The notes beneath the pieces were generated by a model that made no database searches, was not told the DNA's origin, and saw only the letters and a list, made by a program, of their open reading frames with translations. A stretch of DNA of 64,000 bases, taken from NCBI RefSeq assembly GCF_000017685.1, contig NC_010602.1:2856001-2920000 (forward strand), given 5' to 3'. The stretch comes from Leptospira biflexa serovar Patoc strain 'Patoc 1 (Paris)' (GTDB taxonomy: Bacteria > Spirochaetota > Leptospiria > Leptospirales > Leptospiraceae). Of the stretch, positions 1 through 7,780 are shown piece after piece (position 1 is the stretch's first letter; every line of letters begins with the position of its first letter). The position numbers and the translations under genes are program-made.

Positions 1-1
1 G

Positions 2-775
2 ATTTTGTCTGATCCATATTCGATTAGCAATCGCTATAACTACAATGTATCCAGGATTATATTCGATTATAAACCAATCGAAAATTTAATGTTTTTTGTT
101 GGTTTTAGTCGAGGTTATAAGAACGCAGGATATAGTACTGTTGTCAATCAACCTTCTAAAGCAAGTTTCAAACCTGAAATCAATGATACAATTGAAGCGG
201 GTATAAAGTCAGAATTTTTTAAAGGTAAATTTGGTTTAAAATATACACAATTCTACACTGAAACACAAGACTTCCACGTAATCAGAGCAATCAATCTTTC
301 ACAATACGTAAACCTAAATGCTGAAATGGTTACGATACGAGGATATGAACTCGAATCTTTTGTAAAACCACAGAAAGACACAAAACTTGGGTTATCCGCC
401 GGTTATACTGAAGGAATATTTAATAAATTTCAGGATACCGTTCTCAATCGAAATTTTAACGGCAAATGGGTTCATTTTATACCAAAATATGACATTGTCA
501 GTTACCTTCAATATCGTAACGATTTAGGAATCTTCTTCCGAGGTGAATTCCAAGCAGTTGGGCAAATGTATTTTGCCGCTGATAACACTGTCTATAGCGA
601 CCCCTACTATGTTTTAAATGCAAGAATCGGATACGAAACTGATAAATTATCCGCATACTTATATATGAATAATATCAACGATCGATATTACTTCACTTCA
701 TATATCGATGGTACTTTTCAAGCGGTGCCCGGTGCACCAAAAACGTACGGCTTTATGTTAACTTATAAAATTTAA
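2..775 (+). CDS. TonB-dependent receptor, C-terminal part (truncated by window edge)
   Basis: This is the C-terminal 257 residues or so of an outer-membrane TonB-dependent receptor; the frame is open to the left edge, so the plug domain and most of the barrel lie outside. The visible part has alternating amphipathic strands typical of the barrel (for example GFSRGYKNAGYS, YVLNARIGYETDKLSAYLYM) and ends with the aromatic-rich last strand YGFMLTYKI. The motif FSRGYKNAG resembles TonB receptors for siderophores and related ligands. Substrate cannot be told. A lipoprotein follows after 15 bp and a convergent PepSY membrane protein lies next, an arrangement common in iron or metal uptake loci. Confidence 0.88.
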   Translation: MLSDPYSISNRYNYNVSRIIFDYKPIENLMFFVGFSRGYKNAGYSTVVNQPSKASFKPEINDTIEAGIKSEFFKGKFGLKYTQFYTETQDFHVIRAINLSQYVNLNAEMVTIRGYELESFVKPQKDTKLGLSAGYTEGIFNKFQDTVLNRNFNGKWVHFIPKYDIVSYLQYRNDLGIFFRGEFQAVGQMYFAADNTVYSDPYYVLNARIGYETDKLSAYLYMNNINDRYYFTSYIDGTFQAVPGAPKTYGFMLTYKI

Positions 776-790
776 TTTCTGGAGAACAAT

Positions 791-1354
791 ATGAAAACAA
801 AAATCAAATCCCTACTTCCAATACTATTCATTGGTATGAGTGTATTCCAATGTGACCTTTTTGATCCAAAGTCAAAAATAACAAACAATGAGTTGGTCGA
901 AATTGTAACATTGCAACAATTGAATGCAAATAGTATGAGTGAAGGTCAAAGATTAGGTCTCACAATTGCTTATAGCCATCGATTTAGTATTAAAAATGGG
1001 CCACATCTATTTTGCCGTGAATATTCAACAGCTTATCTAGAAAAACAAGCGGAATGGGAATTAAATATAGAACAAACTTATACAACGATTGGAAATGCAA
1101 TTGGAATTGAAATTGTTGTGGAACGAATCAACGGACCATGTGCGATCAATAACAAAATCAGTGCATGTCATTATGACGGTGTGGATGGAATTAATGATTT
1201 AATTCCTTATGCTTATTCAACAGAAGGTGAACATGATTATTTACTCCCTGCTTATGTTTATTATGGAATTACCAATCTAAAAAATGCAAAAGAAGCATGC
1301 GAAGGATATAACGGAACATATGTATGTTATGATCCAAGCAAATGCTGGCAATAG
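791..1354 (+). CDS. Cysteine-containing lipoprotein of unknown function
   Basis: A 187-residue secreted lipoprotein. Residues 1-20 form a signal peptide with the lipobox SVFQC, so the mature protein would begin at Cys21. The mature part has about seven further cysteines in the second half (for example LFCREYS, GPCAINNKISACHYD, EACEGYNGTYVCYDPSKC), which suggests disulfides in the periplasm or at the surface. A GGAGAA Shine-Dalgarno lies 5-6 bases before the ATG. It follows the TonB receptor by 15 bp and is probably co-transcribed with it, so a role with that receptor is possible. I do not recognise the family. Confidence 0.8.
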   Translation: MKTKIKSLLPILFIGMSVFQCDLFDPKSKITNNELVEIVTLQQLNANSMSEGQRLGLTIAYSHRFSIKNGPHLFCREYSTAYLEKQAEWELNIEQTYTTIGNAIGIEIVVERINGPCAINNKISACHYDGVDGINDLIPYAYSTEGEHDYLLPAYVYYGITNLKNAKEACEGYNGTYVCYDPSKCWQ

Positions 1355-1364
1355 TTAAAAAAAC

Positions 1365-2477
1365 TCATCGCTGAACAAAAGAGCCCAATTCATTCGATTG
1401 GGTTCTTTGATTTAAATACCTTCTTTTGTTTTTCCTTTTTTGATAGAATACCATAATCCCGCTCACTGATAAAATTGCAGGTGTTAATCCAAATAATACC
1501 CATATGATTTTGCTGATATGATTTGCAAATGTACCGAAATGGAGAGGCCGGAAGGCATCCAAAATTTGATTGATCAATGCCTCTTTTGAAATATCAACAA
1601 AACGAATCATTTGATTTGAATCTGCATTAAATAATACATAAGATCCATAACGACTTTCCCATCCTTTCGAATCGTATGAATTCCCATAAAAACCAATAGG
1701 TTCCTCTTCTGAATGATGCGGAAAGGAAATATAACCTAAATGAAAATTTTCGATTTGATTTTCACAATTGATGATCAATTGATCAATGGACTTGGACTGC
1801 GACCAAAGACCATGTACAAGCTTTTCTTCTGGATATGTTCGAATGATTGTATCACGTATGCTCCACCAACCTCCGGTAATTCCTAAAATAAGGTGAAACC
1901 AAACTGCGTTAATACCAACAAACTTATGTAAATCGGAAAATAGAATTTGGGAACTCTCTTTCCATCGTAAACGAATCAAACTTTTCCAGAATCGTTTGTA
2001 TAATTTGATCCCAGTGAAGACAAGCAACAAATACACAATGGCAAAACATCCTGTGATGAAATAACCAATCCCTCCCATAAATAAACTGTAATGTAACACC
2101 AACAAAAATCCGTAGAAACTATCACTTCTATCTTCTTTTAAAGAACCTATGATTTTCCCATGGTATGGATCTAATAAATAAACATTTTCCTTACTAGGAA
2201 TATTTCTGTCGTGGAACCAAATTTGATCGGGTTGGTTTTTCAGATCCGAAACCAACCAACCTGCAATGCTACCCTGTGGCACCTGACGCTTAAACTCTCT
2301 GTAAAGTTCATCAAAACTAAGTCGGTGTGCGTTCGATGTTATTTCTATCGGAGATAAAATGGATTGGATTTCTTTTCCATAAACAAGCAAGGAACCTGTG
2401 ATCCCGATTACCAATAAAAAACTAGATCCGAAGATTCCTAATATGAGGTGAAGCTGGTACCAACGTTTTGCTTTCAA
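1365..2477 (-). CDS. PepSY-associated transmembrane protein (PiuB-like)
   Basis: A 370-residue inner-membrane protein of the PepSY_TM family. Four membrane segments can be seen: residues about 8-33 (HLILGIFGSSFLLVIGITGS), about 125-155 (HYSLFMGGIGYFITGCFAIV), about 185-208 (FHLILGITGGWW) and about 320-345 (IIWVLFGLTPAILSVSGIMV), with a large periplasmic PepSY-like part between the first two and the last two. Family members are found with siderophore receptors and may act in iron release or electron transfer; conserved membrane His residues (H10, H129, H184, H193 region) fit haem or metal binding. It converges on the TonB-receptor unit, which supports an uptake role, but the substrate is not known. 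Confidence 0.8.
   Translation of the reverse strand: MKAKRWYQLHLILGIFGSSFLLVIGITGSLLVYGKEIQSILSPIEITSNAHRLSFDELYREFKRQVPQGSIAGWLVSDLKNQPDQIWFHDRNIPSKENVYLLDPYHGKIIGSLKEDRSDSFYGFLLVLHYSLFMGGIGYFITGCFAIVYLLLVFTGIKLYKRFWKSLIRLRWKESSQILFSDLHKFVGINAVWFHLILGITGGWWSIRDTIIRTYPEEKLVHGLWSQSKSIDQLIINCENQIENFHLGYISFPHHSEEEPIGFYGNSYDSKGWESRYGSYVLFNADSNQMIRFVDISKEALINQILDAFRPLHFGTFANHISKIIWVLFGLTPAILSVSGIMVFYQKRKNKRRYLNQRTQSNELGSFVQR
1378..1408 (+). terminator. Stem-loop after the TonB-receptor/lipoprotein unit
   Basis: AAAGAGCCCAAT and ATTGGGTTCTTT pair over 12 bp (one G-U) around a 7-base loop, and the stem ends in T-rich sequence. It lies 24 bp after the lipoprotein stop but inside the 3' end of the convergent PepSY gene, so it must be a terminator embedded in coding sequence if it works. 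Confidence 0.5.
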
Positions 2478-2579
2478 TTCGGCTTCCTAAAGATTGATTT
2501 TTCCATATTATTGAGATTAGGTCTCAATTTCAAGTATCAAATTTCGATGGAGCGGTCGCCCAAAACTTTTTTCCCTCTG

Positions 2580-2626
2580 GGCAAATTTACACTTCCAGCA
2601 AAGAGAAATGAAGGGCAATTTGCACT
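2580..2626 (+). promoter_or_regulatory. Two copies of a GGCAA(W)TTTRCACT box upstream of the molybdate permease
   Basis: GGCAAATTTACACTT at 2580-2594 and the shorter GGCAATTTGCACT at 2614-2626 are direct repeats with starts 34 bp apart, just upstream of the permease start. The first is almost identical (14 of 15) to 15182-15196 in front of the second molybdopterin oxidoreductase. A shared regulator site is an inference. Confidence 0.4.
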
Positions 2627-2631
2627 AGGCT

Positions 2632-3840
2632 ATGTGGAAAAAATCGGAATTTGTTTTCAATCGGAACGAAATTGCAGGTGCCTTCGGTGATATCGGGACT
2701 GATTTTCCGATCCTTGTGGCGATGGTCCTCGCTTCTGGATTACACGCACCAAGTGTATTCATTGTCTTTGGTTTCATGCAAATACTAACAGGACTGATCT
2801 ATCAAAGGCCAATGCCCGTGCAACCTCTGAAAGCCATGGCCACAATCGTGATCACACAAAAAATTGCCGGACCAATTGTACTAGGCGGAGGACTTGCCAT
2901 TGGGGTCCTTATGTTATTCTTTTCAATGTCAGGAATTTTAGACCAGATCGCAAAATTAATACCAAAATCCGTGATCAGAGGATTACAACTTGGACTAGGG
3001 ATTAGTTTGAGTTTCCTAGCCTTTAAAGAATACATCCCATCGGAACAAACCAATGGTTATGTTTTGTCCGCAATTTCATTTGTTCTCATCTTATTGTTAA
3101 TTGATAATAAAAAAATTCCTGCATCTCTTGTTGTCATTATTCTTGGCTTAATTTATTCTTTTCTCTTTCATTTTGATACATTTTCATCAATTACGAAATT
3201 TGAAATTCATTATCCCAATCTGAATGTACCGAGTCTTGAATTAATCTTACAAGGATTCGTATTATTATCGCTTCCGCAAATACCATTATCAATTGGAAAC
3301 TCGATTCTTGCCACAAAACAAATATCAGATGATTTATTCCCAAATAAAGAGCCAATTACAATTAAAAAAATTGGATTATCATATTCGGTTATGAATTTAA
3401 TTTCACCGTTTTTTGGTGGGATTCCTTGTTGTCATGGTGCTGGTGGAATGGTAGGACATTATACATTTGGCGGGCGATCAGGTGTATCAGTATTATTATA
3501 TGGAATCTTTTATCTTATCTCTGGTTTGTTTATGGGTGATGGTTTGGAATTTTTTATCAAAGCCTTTCCTTTGCCAATCCTAGGTACATTACTTATTTTT
3601 GAAGCGTTATCATTAATCCTTCTGATCAAAGATTCAATACAAAATCATATAGAGTTTATCATTGTTATTTTGACCGGACTTGTCGCATGTGGACTACCGT
3701 ATGGCTATTTGATCGCCATGTTCATCGGGACAGGCATACACTATGCCTCAAAACGATTTCTTACTTTTTCAATGTTAGGTGATCGACAATTGGTCAAAAA
3801 TCCAAACAAAACATCAAAATCCAAAGAAAACAAAACATAA
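2632..3840 (+). CDS. MOT1-family molybdate (sulfate-like) permease
   Basis: A 402-residue polytopic membrane protein of the MOT1/sulfate-permease-like family. Diagnostic motifs are FGDIGTDFPI (residues about 19-28), PMPVQPLKAMA (about 62-72) and a later glycine-rich loop CCHGAGGMVGHYTFGGRSG (about 264-282), which match the conserved membrane motifs of MOT1 molybdate transporters. It most likely imports molybdate for the Moco enzymes encoded next to it; no ModABC transporter is in the window. The GTG/ATG choice is ATG at 2632 because an in-frame start further up would run into the divergent PepSY promoter region and conserved sequence begins at residue 15. Its stop lies 4 bp from the stop of the convergent nitrate reductase gene. 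Sulfate as substrate cannot be excluded. Confidence 0.85.
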   Translation: MWKKSEFVFNRNEIAGAFGDIGTDFPILVAMVLASGLHAPSVFIVFGFMQILTGLIYQRPMPVQPLKAMATIVITQKIAGPIVLGGGLAIGVLMLFFSMSGILDQIAKLIPKSVIRGLQLGLGISLSFLAFKEYIPSEQTNGYVLSAISFVLILLLIDNKKIPASLVVIILGLIYSFLFHFDTFSSITKFEIHYPNLNVPSLELILQGFVLLSLPQIPLSIGNSILATKQISDDLFPNKEPITIKKIGLSYSVMNLISPFFGGIPCCHGAGGMVGHYTFGGRSGVSVLLYGIFYLISGLFMGDGLEFFIKAFPLPILGTLLIFEALSLILLIKDSIQNHIEFIIVILTGLVACGLPYGYLIAMFIGTGIHYASKRFLTFSMLGDRQLVKNPNKTSKSKENKT

Positions 3841-3844
3841 AAAA

Positions 3845-6800
3845 CTAGGACAAGTTCTTTAAAGTTAAAGCTTTTATGATCTGATTTACTTCTGGTCGAC
3901 AACTCCCACAACCAGTACCAGCTCCTGTTTTTTCCATTACATCAGCTAAATTTTTGGCTCCACTCGCAACTATTTCTTCAATATTTCCTTTACCTACTCC
4001 ATTACAAGAACAGACAAGAACACCTTTGGGAGGTTTGGCGGTAGATATACTTGATAACAGTTGGTTTCGTTTTTCACCCAACTCGATTCCAGATGCAATC
4101 AAATTTTTGTATTCGACAAATTCTGATTTATCGCCAACTAAAATAGCAGCGACAAGTTTATCACCTTTAACGATACATTTTTTATATTTTCGTCTTTTGC
4201 GATCGAGAAACACAATTTCTTCATATTCATCTGTTAAATTCTCAAATTGAATTCCCGGCAATCGTAGAGAAACAAGCTCTAATCCTGGAATTTTTAATAG
4301 ATTGGAATGTAGTGATCCATTGTATGTTTGGAATCGATATCCAAAAATATGATTTGCTGCCACTTTTGCCTGTTCTTCAGCAGCAAGGACCGTTCCATAG
4401 ACACCTGATGTATGTTCTGCGACTTCTCCGATCGCATACACATCAGGATCAGAAGTTTGCAAAAATTCATTTACAATGATCCCTTCCCCAATTTGAATCC
4501 CCATCCCTTTTGCTAATGATAAATTAGGACTGGTTCCCATGGCATAAACGATTCCATCTGGATAAAGTTTCCTTCCATCTTTCAATTCAACGAAACTGAC
4601 ACGATCATATCCATGAACCTTGCTGATTTCGGATCGGTAAATGACTTCAATCCCACGGTTATGAATCTCTTCACTTAAGATTTCACATGCGACAGCATCC
4701 AATTGTTTGGACATCAATCGATCGGTTCGTACGAGGACTGTCACATTCACACCGAGTGACTTGAGAGCCGATGCAAGCTCTAATCCGAGTAACCCACCTC
4801 CCACAATCAAAGCATGCGAATCAGGTACAAAAAAACCCTTAATTTTATCAGCATCTGTTTTGGCACGTAAACTAAATACACCTACCATCGTTTGTGAAAT
4901 TGTCTTTGGGATTTGCGGGGAACTGCCGGTTGCGATGATGAGCTTATTGTATGAGAAAACATTTCCCAATGTATCTTTTACAATTTTTGCTTCCGGTAGA
5001 ATTTCTGTCACTGACGTGGAAGTATGCAATTGGATTTCCCAAGAATTCACTTCTTCCACACTGGCACTTGCTAACTCTATAAATTCTTTTTCACCACTGA
5101 TAAAATCAGGAAGTAAAATACGATTGTAGAGTGGATTCTCTTCCTTACATAAAACCGTAATCTCATCTTCTGGACAAAGTTCTTTGTAGTGTTTGATAAA
5201 AGCAGATGTACTATTCCCACCACCGATGATAAGGATTTTTTCTTTTTCTTTACTATATGGTCTGACTTGGACGGCAGATATTTTAAATCCAGGTTGTTTG
5301 GAGAACGGATCAAATTCTTTGTTCGTTAAATTATTGGCTCGGAACTCATCATTTTTGTTTTGTTTCCCCCAATGCATGGGTAAAAATACAGTACCTTGTT
5401 TTATTGTATCAGTGAGTTTCGCTTTGACACGAACTCTCCCTCTTTCATTCAATACTTCCACAAGACCACCATCGACGATCCCCACTTGGTCTGCATCCAG
5501 AGGATGGATTTCCAAATATGGTTCCCTTTTGTGCTCCATCAGTTTGCGAACCTTTCCCGTGCGAGTCATGGTATGCCACTGGTCACGGATTCGACCTGTA
5601 GTTAGGATAAAAGGAAAAGTTTCAGATGTTTTTTCAGAAGAGTCTTCTGGAGGGACATCAAAAACTTTCGCCTTTCCATTTGGACGATAAAACTTGTGAT
5701 CTGTAAATAACCGTGGTGTTCCATTCACACTATTTTTGGGAAAAGGCCATTGAACGGATCGTTTGTTTAGTAATATTGTATAGTCTAATCCACTAATATC
5801 AATTTTTGTCCCTTCTGTTAAGGCACAATGTTCTAAAAATACATCTTCCTCTGATTGGTACGAAAAATGGGAACCATAACCCATCTTTGTTGCAAATTTT
5901 TGGATGATCCATGTATCAGCCATTGCTTCGCCTGGAGGTTCTAATATTTTTGAAAGGTATGTGACCCTGCGGTCTGAGTTGGTCATTGTACCTTGTTTTT
6001 CGGCCCAGCCGGCAGCAGGTAATACATAGTCCGCATAGGGAATGGCTGCAGAACTCATCGAGATATCTTGCACAATGACGAGCTCTGCTTCACGTAACCC
6101 TTGTTCCACCATTCGTGCATCTGGCAAACTTGTGGTTGGATTGGTACATATGATCCAAACTGCTTTCATTTTTCCAGATTTCAGATTTTCAAACATTTCT
6201 ACTGCCGTATAACCAGGTTTCTCTTGGATGGTTCCTTCTTCGATTTTCCAAAAAGACTCCACTTCCTTTCTATGTGTTGGATTACTCAGATCACGATGCG
6301 CAGGGAGTAAATTACAAAGCCCTCCAACTTCCCTTCCTCCCATGGCGTTCGGTTGTCCCGTGAGAGAAAAAGGTCCAGATCCAGGTTTACCAATTTTTCC
6401 TGTGATGAGAGATAAATTGAGGAGAGCTAAATTTTTATTCACTCCGATCACACTTTGATTTAGACCCATTGCCCAAAGTGACAAAAATCCTTTTGCCTCA
6501 TGAATGTACTTGGCCGCAAGCTCGATATCCTCTAAAGGAATTCCACAAGTCTTTGCTGCCTCTTCTAAATCAAATGTAGTAAGAAACGACTTTAATCCTT
6601 CAAATCCTTCCGTATGTGTTTCGATAAATTGGGAATCGATCCAATTGTTTTGGATGAGAATTTTTGCAATGGAATGAAATAGATAAATGTCAGTTCCAGG
6701 ATGGATTTGTAAATGGAGATCTGCATCTTCACAAGTATCTGTTTTCCGAGGGTCCACTACGATGAGTTTCGTATTGGGAAAATTCTTTTTTTGGGCTTCT

Positions 6801-7363
6801 ATCCGACGGAATAAAATAGGATGGCACCAGGCAGGGTTTGCACCAGCGATAAGAAAACAATCTGCAAGTTCAATGTCTTCATAAGATACAGGAACGCTAT
6901 CTTCTCCTAAAGACATTTTGTATCCAACAACGGCAGAACTCATACAAAGTCTGGAGTTTGTATCAATATTGTTACTACCGATAAATCCTTTGATTAACTT
7001 ATTGATAATATAATATTCTTCTGTTAAAAGCTGACCTGATACATAAAACCCAACTGAATCTGGACCATACGTTTTGATCAGTTGTTTGAATTTATCGCTG
7101 ATGGAATCGAATGTTTCCTCCCATGTAACTCGTTTGAGTTCCGAATTTCTATTTGATCGTTTCATGGGATACAAAATCCGATCACTTCGATCCATCACTG
7201 TGTAATGTAAGTTTCTTCCTTTCGAACAAAGTAAACCCAGATTCGCTGGGTGGTCTTTGTCCCCTTCTACATGAATTTCATGATTTCCTAGTTTTTCGAC
7301 GATGACTCCGCATCCAACGCCACAGTAGGAACAAGTAGAGGGGTATGTTTCTTTCGTTTGCAC
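3845..7363 (-). CDS. nasA: Assimilatory nitrate reductase fused to FAD-dependent NAD(P)H reductase and BFD-type [2Fe-2S] domain
   Basis: A 1172-residue cytoplasmic enzyme that reduces nitrate to nitrite with NAD(P)H. The N-terminus carries a [4Fe-4S] site (C11, C14, C18, C46) followed by K48, then a molybdopterin oxidoreductase body to about residue 690 with the Mo-ligand Cys140 in NSRLCMSSAV, as in NapA/NasA enzymes, and a molydopterin dinucleotide binding domain (about 575-690). From about residue 725 (ILIIGGG) to 1090 there is a complete pyridine-nucleotide-disulfide oxidoreductase with a second GGG motif (LIVGGGLLGLE), like NirB's N-terminus or NasC. The C-terminus (about 1113-1165) is a BFD-like [2Fe-2S] domain (CSC and CGSC). 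In Klebsiella these activities are split between NasA and NasC; here one chain holds both. It starts with GTG and has no clear Shine-Dalgarno. Confidence 0.93.
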   Translation of the reverse strand: MQTKETYPSTCSYCGVGCGVIVEKLGNHEIHVEGDKDHPANLGLLCSKGRNLHYTVMDRSDRILYPMKRSNRNSELKRVTWEETFDSISDKFKQLIKTYGPDSVGFYVSGQLLTEEYYIINKLIKGFIGSNNIDTNSRLCMSSAVVGYKMSLGEDSVPVSYEDIELADCFLIAGANPAWCHPILFRRIEAQKKNFPNTKLIVVDPRKTDTCEDADLHLQIHPGTDIYLFHSIAKILIQNNWIDSQFIETHTEGFEGLKSFLTTFDLEEAAKTCGIPLEDIELAAKYIHEAKGFLSLWAMGLNQSVIGVNKNLALLNLSLITGKIGKPGSGPFSLTGQPNAMGGREVGGLCNLLPAHRDLSNPTHRKEVESFWKIEEGTIQEKPGYTAVEMFENLKSGKMKAVWIICTNPTTSLPDARMVEQGLREAELVIVQDISMSSAAIPYADYVLPAAGWAEKQGTMTNSDRRVTYLSKILEPPGEAMADTWIIQKFATKMGYGSHFSYQSEEDVFLEHCALTEGTKIDISGLDYTILLNKRSVQWPFPKNSVNGTPRLFTDHKFYRPNGKAKVFDVPPEDSSEKTSETFPFILTTGRIRDQWHTMTRTGKVRKLMEHKREPYLEIHPLDADQVGIVDGGLVEVLNERGRVRVKAKLTDTIKQGTVFLPMHWGKQNKNDEFRANNLTNKEFDPFSKQPGFKISAVQVRPYSKEKEKILIIGGGNSTSAFIKHYKELCPEDEITVLCKEENPLYNRILLPDFISGEKEFIELASASVEEVNSWEIQLHTSTSVTEILPEAKIVKDTLGNVFSYNKLIIATGSSPQIPKTISQTMVGVFSLRAKTDADKIKGFFVPDSHALIVGGGLLGLELASALKSLGVNVTVLVRTDRLMSKQLDAVACEILSEEIHNRGIEVIYRSEISKVHGYDRVSFVELKDGRKLYPDGIVYAMGTSPNLSLAKGMGIQIGEGIIVNEFLQTSDPDVYAIGEVAEHTSGVYGTVLAAEEQAKVAANHIFGYRFQTYNGSLHSNLLKIPGLELVSLRLPGIQFENLTDEYEEIVFLDRKRRKYKKCIVKGDKLVAAILVGDKSEFVEYKNLIASGIELGEKRNQLLSSISTAKPPKGVLVCSCNGVGKGNIEEIVASGAKNLADVMEKTGAGTGCGSCRPEVNQIIKALTLKNLS

Positions 7364-7374
7364 AAAGAAAATTC

Positions 7375-7390
7375 AGCAATAATTATGCCA
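7375..7390 (-). promoter_or_regulatory. Sigma-54 promoter of nasA
   Basis: On the minus strand the sequence reads TGGCATAATTATTGCT, which fits the sigma-54 consensus TGGCAC-N5-TTGCW with GG at 7389-7388 and GC at 7377-7376 separated by exactly 10 bases. The usual 12-base distance puts the transcript start near 7364, directly at the GTG start codon of nasA. Confidence 0.8.
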
Positions 7391-7451
7391 AATGCTGAAA
7401 TTTTCATAAAAATGCTTATCCTAAGTGAAAAATTGACAAATGCAGGGAAAA

Positions 7452-7466
7452 GAGCAGTTTTTGCTC
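7452..7466. promoter_or_regulatory. Inverted repeat GAGCA-N5-TGCTC in the nasA-nirB intergenic region
   Basis: A perfect 5-bp-arm inverted repeat centred at 7459, 43 bp (about four helical turns) from the centre of the TGTACG box at 7502. It could be a second activator or operator site. It has no visible copy in front of narK, so support is weaker than for the neighbouring box. Confidence 0.35.
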
Positions 7467-7494
7467 ATTGTGTGCCGAAAGAACGGAAGCATTA

Positions 7495-7515
7495 TGTACG
7501 TATTGTACACATTTT
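7495..7515. promoter_or_regulatory. Putative enhancer box TGTACG-N5-TACACATTTT (nasA/nirB)
   Basis: The box TGTACG-TATTG-TACACATTTT lies between the divergent nasA and nirB promoters, 106 bp from the nasA -24 element and 187 bp from that of nirB. All 16 fixed positions recur at 13614-13634 in front of narK with the same 5-base gap. The core TGTA-N7-TACA is an inverted repeat, as expected for a dimeric sigma-54 activator site. Confidence 0.72.
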
Positions 7516-7701
7516 GCTACTAGATTCCCGAATCTCTCCCGTACGAAATCCCAAATCACTATCCTTTGGAACCGGGAAGTTGTTTTTTTTTCTAAATTCC
7601 CAACCAAAAAAGATACCTGAATTGAAAAAACGGACATTTTGAACAAATTCCTTACGGATCATGCCTAATTTAGACCCTTTTTTAAACTAGATGCCTTTCT
7701 T

Positions 7702-7717
7702 AGGTACACTTCGTGCA
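7702..7717 (+). promoter_or_regulatory. Sigma-54 promoter of the nirB operon
   Basis: AGGTACACTTCGTGCA carries GG at 7703-7704 and GC at 7715-7716 with the required 10-base gap, and TAC after GG as in the narK promoter GGTACGC. Predicted transcript start is near 7728, about 53 bases before the nirB ATG. Confidence 0.72.
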
Positions 7718-7728
7718 TAAATATAGAG

Positions 7729-7752
7729 AAAGGAACCGTTGTTGGTACCTTT
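7729..7752 (+). promoter_or_regulatory. 5' leader hairpin of the nirB transcript
   Basis: AAAGGAACC, a six-base loop GTTGTT, and GGTACCTTT pair over 9 positions with one mismatch. The hairpin begins at the transcript start predicted from the sigma-54 element. It may stabilise the mRNA or be a regulatory leader. The loop lacks the A1/G4 pattern of ANTAR (NasR-type) antiterminator hairpins and there is no terminator stem after it, so NasR-type control is not supported. Confidence 0.5.
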
Positions 7753-7780
7753 AGTTTGAATTCCTGGGTTAGGTAAAGAC

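Noticed and set aside
2448..2690. Open frame of 80 codons between the PepSY and permease genes
   Set aside because: It overlaps the permease start and the divergent promoter region, and the sequence has no domain or Shine-Dalgarno.
7416..7646. Open frames on both strands in the nasA-nirB intergenic region
   Set aside because: They cover the promoters and the conserved enhancer box and have no ribosome site.
7729..7752. NasR/ANTAR-type antitermination leader before nirB
   Set aside because: Only one hairpin, its loop lacks the A1/G4 pattern, and no terminator stem follows.
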